NCBI GenBank assembly: GCA_018466975.1
Contig: CM031562.1
Location: 3,100,001 to 3,164,000, forward strand
From: Sparassis latifolia
Taxonomy: Eukaryota; Basidiomycota; Agaricomycetes; Polyporales; Sparassidaceae
Direction of reading: 5' to 3'
DNA length: 64,000 bases
The notes below the pieces were generated by a model, which did not search any database, was not told the DNA's origin, and saw only the letters and a program-made list of their open reading frames with translations. Of the stretch, positions 58,660 to 64,000 are shown one piece after another. Within the stretch, counting starts at the first letter, position 1, and every line of letters starts with the position of its first letter. A program made the translations under genes and the position numbers.

Positions 58660-59590
58660 GTTATTTAGTGTTCAGCTTATGTTGACGATCGCACTGCTCA
58701 GGTTCACTCCTTTCTGGCCCCGGTGATAGATTCAGGACAACATGTATCTAGATTTTGACCTAATAGGAGACCGCACCGCCTGTGTGGAGCACTTCGCTCA
58801 ATCGGACCGCACGCCAACGAGTACACAAACGCATGTGTTCCTGGTGCAAGGTGAATCTACTGAATCGGTCGGCATGCGAGCTTCTGCTTTCTGTCTAGTT
58901 CGGCGCCTAGGGGAACCCTGCAGAAGATGATGGGTAAAGATATCTGCTTGGCGCTGACGGCAGCACTTGTGGAAGCGCTTTCTTCACTAGGAGCGAGGTC
59001 GTTTGACAGCGTCCACCCGAGAGGGACGAGCGTATATGCTTTGCCTTGGTAGATCGGCACTACAATGGTTCCGAGTCAGTGCTCCGCGCAATGGAGATCT
59101 TGGATGAATCTACGATGCAGAACTCACGGGTGAGTGCCACAAGCGTCCTGTCAAGAGAAGTTGCTTCCGCTGCATTTCCTTCCTTCGTTCCCGCAGTCTA
59201 AGTACCGTGCTTCGAGGTGAAGGCGACTTCGCTGTTCACACTATTCACTGCTATGGAGATTCTGCCCGTACGTCTAGAGGGCTTAACGACCCATCGGACG
59301 CCGTCTTGGCGGACGAATGATCTATCGTGCTCAGCATTCACGATAGAGTATGTACCCAGCTGATAACATACTATGTGTGGAGCTGTTAAGCATTCCGCTG
59401 ATGCTGATGATCATACGGCGCACAGGTTCGCTCATTCGTGGTCCCTATGACCATTCAGCAGGCGACTTCGTGTTGCACTTGGACGACAGCATGCCAACAG
59501 GAGACAGTCCGGCATGTACGTAGAGTATTTTGCTCAATCGGCGCGCCAACGAGTACACGAAAACGCGCGTCGTGCAGGCTGGAATGGAAG
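58660..59590 (+). repeat. Two tandem relic copies related to 20.7-20.9 kb
   Basis: Copies at about 58660-58870 and 59385-59590 share TGTTGACGATCGCACTG-type sequence, CACAGGTTCGCTC and CCAACGAGTACAC with each other and with the reverse complement of 20677-20870. The left region has one copy and the right has two. The peptide LMLTIALL in the first is hydrophobic. Confidence 0.6.
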
Positions 59591-59891
59591 GACAGAATGA
59601 GGTGAGAAATTGTGTCTAACCTTTTGCCATTCCGCGCTCATCAGAGTTGAGCGCGAGCACATGGAACTAGGCTGTGGTAGAGCAGCCAACGCCTTTGTAC
59701 AGGCCCAGCCTGCGTCGACACCTCTGTAAGCAAAAGCTTGCGTTATTCCTTACCAGATAGGGTGTATGTGGGTCACATGGAATATATTTCCTTCTGTGCG
59801 AGCTACAGAATACTTGCGCAGGTGCGCCGTACACCCTAACGACACCGACACAGTCCCACATGGTATCCCCCTGTTCGGGCAGCACAGATAA

Positions 59892-61128
59892 TCACGGCCC
59901 GTCGACCGGGTTCCAGCTGATTGCGCCTGCCTTTCCCCGGTCGAGCGCGTCGAGCTTTGCCATGTCTTCGGGTGAGATCTCGAAGTCATAGAGTTCGGCG
60001 TTCGACTGGACACGTGTGGGCTGTGAAGACTTGGGGAGTGGGCTGAATCTGTGTGGCGAAAGATGCATCAAGAAAATATAGAGACTGCAGCGATAAAACC
60101 GTGGCATACCCGCGCTGGAGAGACCACCGGACAAGGATCTGCGCGATATCCTTGTTGTACTACATGCGGAGAATGACCCAGGATATCAGCAAACCTCGAA
60201 ACCCACAAGAACGGAGCAATAGCAAGTGCGCACCTTCTTGGAGACCTCAATAAGCACCGGGTTGTCGAAGTTCTTACCGCGGATGAGAGGGCAGTATGCC
60301 TGCACGAAAATGTTGTGCGCGTTGCAGTAGTCTACGATCAGCTTCTGCTGGCAGAAGGGGTGAAGCTAAATTGAGGAGTTAGCCACATAACAGAGTCTAC
60401 AATGAGCGAAGATGTACCTCGATCTGGTTGACAGCGGGCGTTTCGAGGCCCACTTCGCGGATCTCCTCGAAGTGCTGCACATTGCTACAAACGGCAAATG
60501 CTCTGAGTAAAGTGCACCGGCACAATTCGAGGTTTATGTGAAAGAACTCCTACTAATTCGAGACGCCGACCGTCCTCAGCTTTCCCGCCTTCTTTGCATC
60601 CAAGAGCGCGCGCCACGTTTCAAGACGTTTTTCTGTTCCGGAAAGCGGGCTGTGAATTAGGAAGAGATCGAGACAATCTGCAGGACACAGCTGTGTAAGT
60701 TTATACTACATGCAGAGAATTGGACGCGCACCGAAGCTGAACCGCTTGAGTGAGTTGTCGACTGCCTTCAGCGTGTTGGCATAGCCATGTTCATCGGACA
60801 TGACCTTCGTCGCTATATAGGACAAGCACGGGTCAGAAAGTAGCAGGGACATATCAATCAGGAGGCGAGGCAACGAACGCACTAATGAAGATCTCCTCGC
60901 GCGGGACACCGCTCTCCCGGATGGCGTTGCCGACCTCCGCTTCGTTCGCATAGTACCGCGCGGAGTCGATGTGTCTGGAGAGCCATTAATGTAATGAATC
61001 GCAAATAAGTCGTGAAGAGAACTGTACCTGTAGCCGAGCTTCAGTGCAGCGACACAAGCGGTCACGCAGTTCTCTGCCTGGAAGACGCCGAGGCCAAGTA
61101 GGGGCATCTTATGGCCTGCACGAAACAT
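59892..61128 (-). CDS. Aldo-keto reductase
   Basis: There are eight exons: 61128-61028, 60974-60883, 60812-60732, 60677-60554, 60484-60418, 60365-60234, 60159-60110 and 60048-59892. Together they give exactly 268 codons (267 aa plus stop). Family landmarks in order are [27 protein letters not shown] (catalytic Asp ~37, Tyr ~42), EEIFITTKV (Lys ~67), [12 protein letters not shown] (His ~100), [30 protein letters not shown] and PLPKSS with ISWNPVDGP at the end. All four catalytic residues are present. The enzyme should reduce aldehydes or ketones with NADPH in the cytosol. The substrate is unknown. The start is about 8-10 residues shorter than usual, so a small upstream exon may be missing. A broken copy lies at 19495-20491 on the other strand. 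Confidence 0.88.
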
Positions 61129-62220
61129 ACATCATGAAGTTCGGTGAGGGGGGCTTTGGGTGCGATGAGAACGTGAAGTTCGGTGAGGGGGCATGGGGAG
61201 GAGGATCACGAGCAGGTGAGAGAGCGGGGAGACGAAGTAGGTCGGTAAGCGCAGTGAATAATTTTGGGAGGGAAAACGAAGCATGCCGTCGACTCAGAAC
61301 TTCCGGTGCGTGCGTATGATCAGTCATCACCATCGCCCACCTGGAATTGTGAACCCTGCATTTCGTGCAGGCACGATGGATGGATGTGTAAGGGCCCACA
61401 GCAAGCGCTCTGCATTTCGATCGACAATCTGTTCACTTCATGCTTGAGATCGTTCGGCGATCATTCCTTCTGTCGTATCACCGTCGAACATATCCACCTC
61501 GCTATCCTCGTTGTGTTCAAGTGTACAGCCAGGACTGACACCACTGACAATCCGTGCATGTTCAGAAGGTGGCTCATGCTCAGGATTACAGGATCGGCCT
61601 GCGGTATCCAAGCCACGCCATTCAGTCAGGGCAAGAAAGTCGCGACTGTCCAATACTGTTTGTCTTGCAAAGGTCTCAGCTCTATTTTCAAGCACACGCT
61701 CTGGGAGGGTTACTGTAGTGGGTGGGCACCGTTGCACAGTACTGCGGAGGTCCGCCTATTTGTTTCGTTTACCGTGACACGCTCCAGGTTGCAACGGCGC
61801 CACTTACCTATGACGACAATGACGAGCGGTGATCTAGCCTTGAGTTGTCAGTATCAGATTCCTTTTGTCTTCTGCGCTCGATCATCCATTGAATCTATCT
61901 CGTCCTCACCTCACAAGGTTCCTCTAGAGTCACATTTCTTTCTCGTTTTACCTCGCGTGCCCACGTTCATCATCGACTGCCGCCAGCTCCATGCAACCTC
62001 CTTCCTACGGTCTCCATAGTACCGGATTATTAATACTATCATCATGCACCCTGCATGCACTGTCCAAGCCCCGGGACCCTCTGCATGTTGTGCAACACTC
62101 ACAAAGGGTGTGGACATCGTTGAACTTGAACGTTCGGCCGTGCATTGCTCCTGGATGGACTAGGTAACGAAAAAGCATCATGTTTCTATGGTACTAATTG
62201 ACTACACAGACCTATAAGCC
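61129..62220. other. Unassigned sequence between AKR and gasdermin-like copy
   Basis: It contains the AKR upstream region, with GTGAAGTTCGGTGAGGGGGC repeated in variant form near 61135 and 61172, and a minus-strand frame 61737-61438 of unknown nature. Confidence 0.45.
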
Positions 62221-62224
62221 TGAG

Positions 62225-63010
62225 CTCTGGGATGGGCCCCTACCTCCCAAGGCCGGATGGGCAGGAGCCTGACCTTTATCCTGTTCCCGTTGGGCCTTAC
62301 GTCAGAGGATGCCAAGATTGGCCGCATCGTTACCAATCTGTTGCTACCCAGGGAGTCCTATGTTCCAGAAGACTCCTCACCATTCATCCCGGATGACCTG
62401 GTCCACGAAACGTCCCAGCGATCCGTACATAGCCTACTAGACTCCGTTACGAAGGTGGAATTCCGTTCCGCGCTCAGCAAGCTGTTTCATGCAAAGTACA
62501 GCAAGTCTGGGCGCGAACATACTACCATCGACTGCGCTCTTACGCACAGTCGTTCCTCGCAATGCCGAGAATGTTCTCCCCGAGCTGCTCAAGGACGAAG
62601 CTATTAGGGCCTGGATCAGGCGTCAAGGGAGCATGAAGCTGTATCTCATCACTGGCATCAAGCTCTTCGTGGACGCTCACGTCTCCACCGGGGAGGGTTC
62701 GGATATGGATGCGCGCGCCGCCGCTACCTTTCCGTCACGGAAATAGCCGCGGGGGCCGCGCCAGCTAGCCTCCTCTTTCCCGGGGCTGGTGATATTACTG
62801 TTGCAGGGTCAAGGTGCGGACATGCAGTTTCGAAGACGAAGTTCACTGCAATGGGCGAGACCATATTCGCAGTCGAGTATCGCCAGCTGAAGAATTACAG
62901 AAGGCTCGTCTTTGGATATGGCTTCGAGGGTGTTCGCCTCCGGCCTGCCGTTCCTCCCGGGACGGAAAGAGCAATAAGATGAGTAGAGGCGAAAAGGGTG
63001 GGAACGTGCG
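62225..63010 (+). pseudogene. Possible gasdermin-like (RCD-1 type) gene, right copy, frameshifted
   Basis: It is the inverted homologue of 22828-22073. The same motifs appear in order (FILFPLGL, FIPDDLVHETSQRSVH, LYLITGIK, then FAVEYRQLK and LVFGYGFEGVRL). Where the left copy has a stop after IRAWI this copy has a sense codon, but it has two other lesions: two bases are missing in the GACTGCGCTC stretch near 62528 and one near 62730, and both end the frame. A possible upstream exon (PELWDGPLPPKAGW, about 62215-62255) is present here only. No intact copy exists in the window. If the family guess is right these are dead members of a pore-forming cell-death protein family. Confidence 0.45.
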
Positions 63011-63470
63011 TGGCCACACAATACCTGCATATCCTCATGGTTGACGACTTCTTGCCGAACACTGGAGTGTTTGCAGTGGAGGGAAATGGTCATGAAGTCT
63101 GGTTTCTGGGAGCCGAAAAAGGCCAAGCAGTGTGAAGTAATGGTGTGTGGACAACGCAGTACTGCGTGTGTTTACGTTCAGGCTGAAATCTATCTACCTT
63201 TAGGCTGTTGACACCACGCTCTACGGACTCCGGGATTGTCCTACACGTACAATTTCGTAGCACACGGTTGAGTACCTGATAATACTGAGACTATAACCCC
63301 TCGTTCATCACAATGTCGGCTCTCATCGTCGTGTTGCTCTTCCCCACACAGATCTTCGTCATCGCAGGGCAGACAATGTTTCGGACGTTATTAGCAGGCT
63401 CGACGGGCGTCTACATGCCTGACGATGGTCGCCACTAATATTGACGGGTTACCAAATTAGCGGGTAGAAG
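63011..63470. other. Spacer between duplicated remnants
   Basis: It aligns in inverted orientation with the spacer 21680-22070 of the left duplication (shared TCCTACACGTACAATTTCGT and a CACAATGTCGG/CACAATATTTG stretch). No gene is supported in either. Confidence 0.55.
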
Positions 63471-63472
63471 AA

Positions 63473-64000
63473 ATGTTTCGCTCGTTCCCGATGATTTGTT
63501 TCTTCGCATACTCCCCTGGATGTCCTCTATCATATATGCAGGGTTCATGTGCAGCAAGGACCTCGTGGAGTCACCGCCTGCACCTTCTGTCCTTGTGCTT
63601 GCTGCACCGCTCACAGGGCTCGAATACTTGTCTCTGGATTCTGGGTCTTCCTGCAGCTTGCGCAGGAGTTCGCAGGCAATGTGAGCTTGCCGTTGGTTGA
63701 GGCGGTGCAATGGCTGCGGGTCGAAGACTTTCCCCTTTGCGAGCTTCGAGCGGGCGGACGTCCCCACGACACATTCAATGACCTTTCTAGCCCAACGTCA
63801 ATTTTCTGGCTCGAATTCCTCGTTGCCAATATCCAGTGGAGCGGAAGGCGTGGGGGAGAAATGTTGCACGGTAGCCGTACGGTATATTGATGTGGTATTC
63901 CACAGGATTCGCAACTGACTCGTGAGCTCAAGAGTCATTTCAATCTCGGAGTGAACATACTTGCAGGTGAGTCGCTCATTTTTGGCCTAGTTGTTCACCG
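63473..64000 (+). pseudogene. F-box-like gene remnant, right copy (runs off window)
   Basis: It is near-identical to the reverse complement of 21121-21680, with the VPDDLFLRILPWM start, LEYLSLDSGSS, a frame change after RRSSQAM, and WLRVEDFPLCELRAGG then WLEFLVANIQWSG. It continues toward a candidate exon DSQLTRELKSHFNLGVNILA with a GTGAGTCG donor at about 63967, so the gene would go on beyond the window. Same direction as the gasdermin-like copy 470 bp upstream, as in the left region. Confidence 0.4.

Overview
The window looks like nuclear DNA of a basidiomycete fungus, most likely an Agaricomycete. Genes are dense with 50-60 bp introns that have GT...AG ends and a CTAAC/CTGAC branch site. 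The recognisable proteins (double F-box/LRR protein, DUF6593-like proteins, aldo-keto reductase, PWWP protein, Sec2-type GEF, Elp6, MMTAG2-type protein) are fungal in character, and there is a class II nuclear tRNA-Ser with a tiny intron. There are no bacterial operons, rRNAs or CRISPR arrays.

Layout. Positions 1-18660 are almost entirely repeats and read like a subtelomere or other heterochromatin. An ~867 bp satellite occupies 1-4476 and returns at 13811-16724. Each array runs into the same 1.8-2.05 kb block, which contains a ~226 bp minisatellite rich in GGCCGTCC/GGACGGCC palindromes (4339-6151 and 16588-18639). Between the two arrays lies a GC-rich tract (about 6850-13800) made of ~120 bp repeats in which a spliceosomal-intron-like cassette recurs at least six times on the minus strand and once, inverted, on the plus strand. 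The second block ends in a short telomere-like CCCTAA/CCTAA run at 18638-18659, oriented as expected for a former left chromosome end.

Positions 18660-31160 are a decayed zone. It holds an aldo-keto reductase pseudogene, an F-box-like remnant, a possible gasdermin-like pseudogene, a broken double F-box locus, a perfect 24 bp hairpin and a tandemly duplicated relic. Positions 31164-35761 hold a tRNA-Ser(CGA) whose 3' end is duplicated, a multi-pass membrane protein gene, a 2-oxoglutarate/Fe(II) oxygenase gene and a DUF6593-like gene. About 35800-44100 is poor in genes and contains a copy of the 13.3 kb module and a 28 bp-arm fold-back.

Positions 44141-54859 are the conserved core: PWWP/TFIIS-N chromatin protein, Sec2-like Rab GEF, Elongator subunit Elp6, MMTAG2-like protein and a second DUF6593-like protein. 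From about 58.6 kb to the end, the families seen at 19.5-22.8 kb return in inverted orientation and different order: an intact eight-exon aldo-keto reductase, then another broken gasdermin-like copy and the F-box-like remnant.

I worked out gene models by hand from splice signals and codon phase. Where exon phases close over the whole gene (aldo-keto reductase, 2OG oxygenase, both DUF6593-like genes, Elp6, MMTAG2, membrane protein) I am confident of the structure. Family names come from motif recognition, without a database search.
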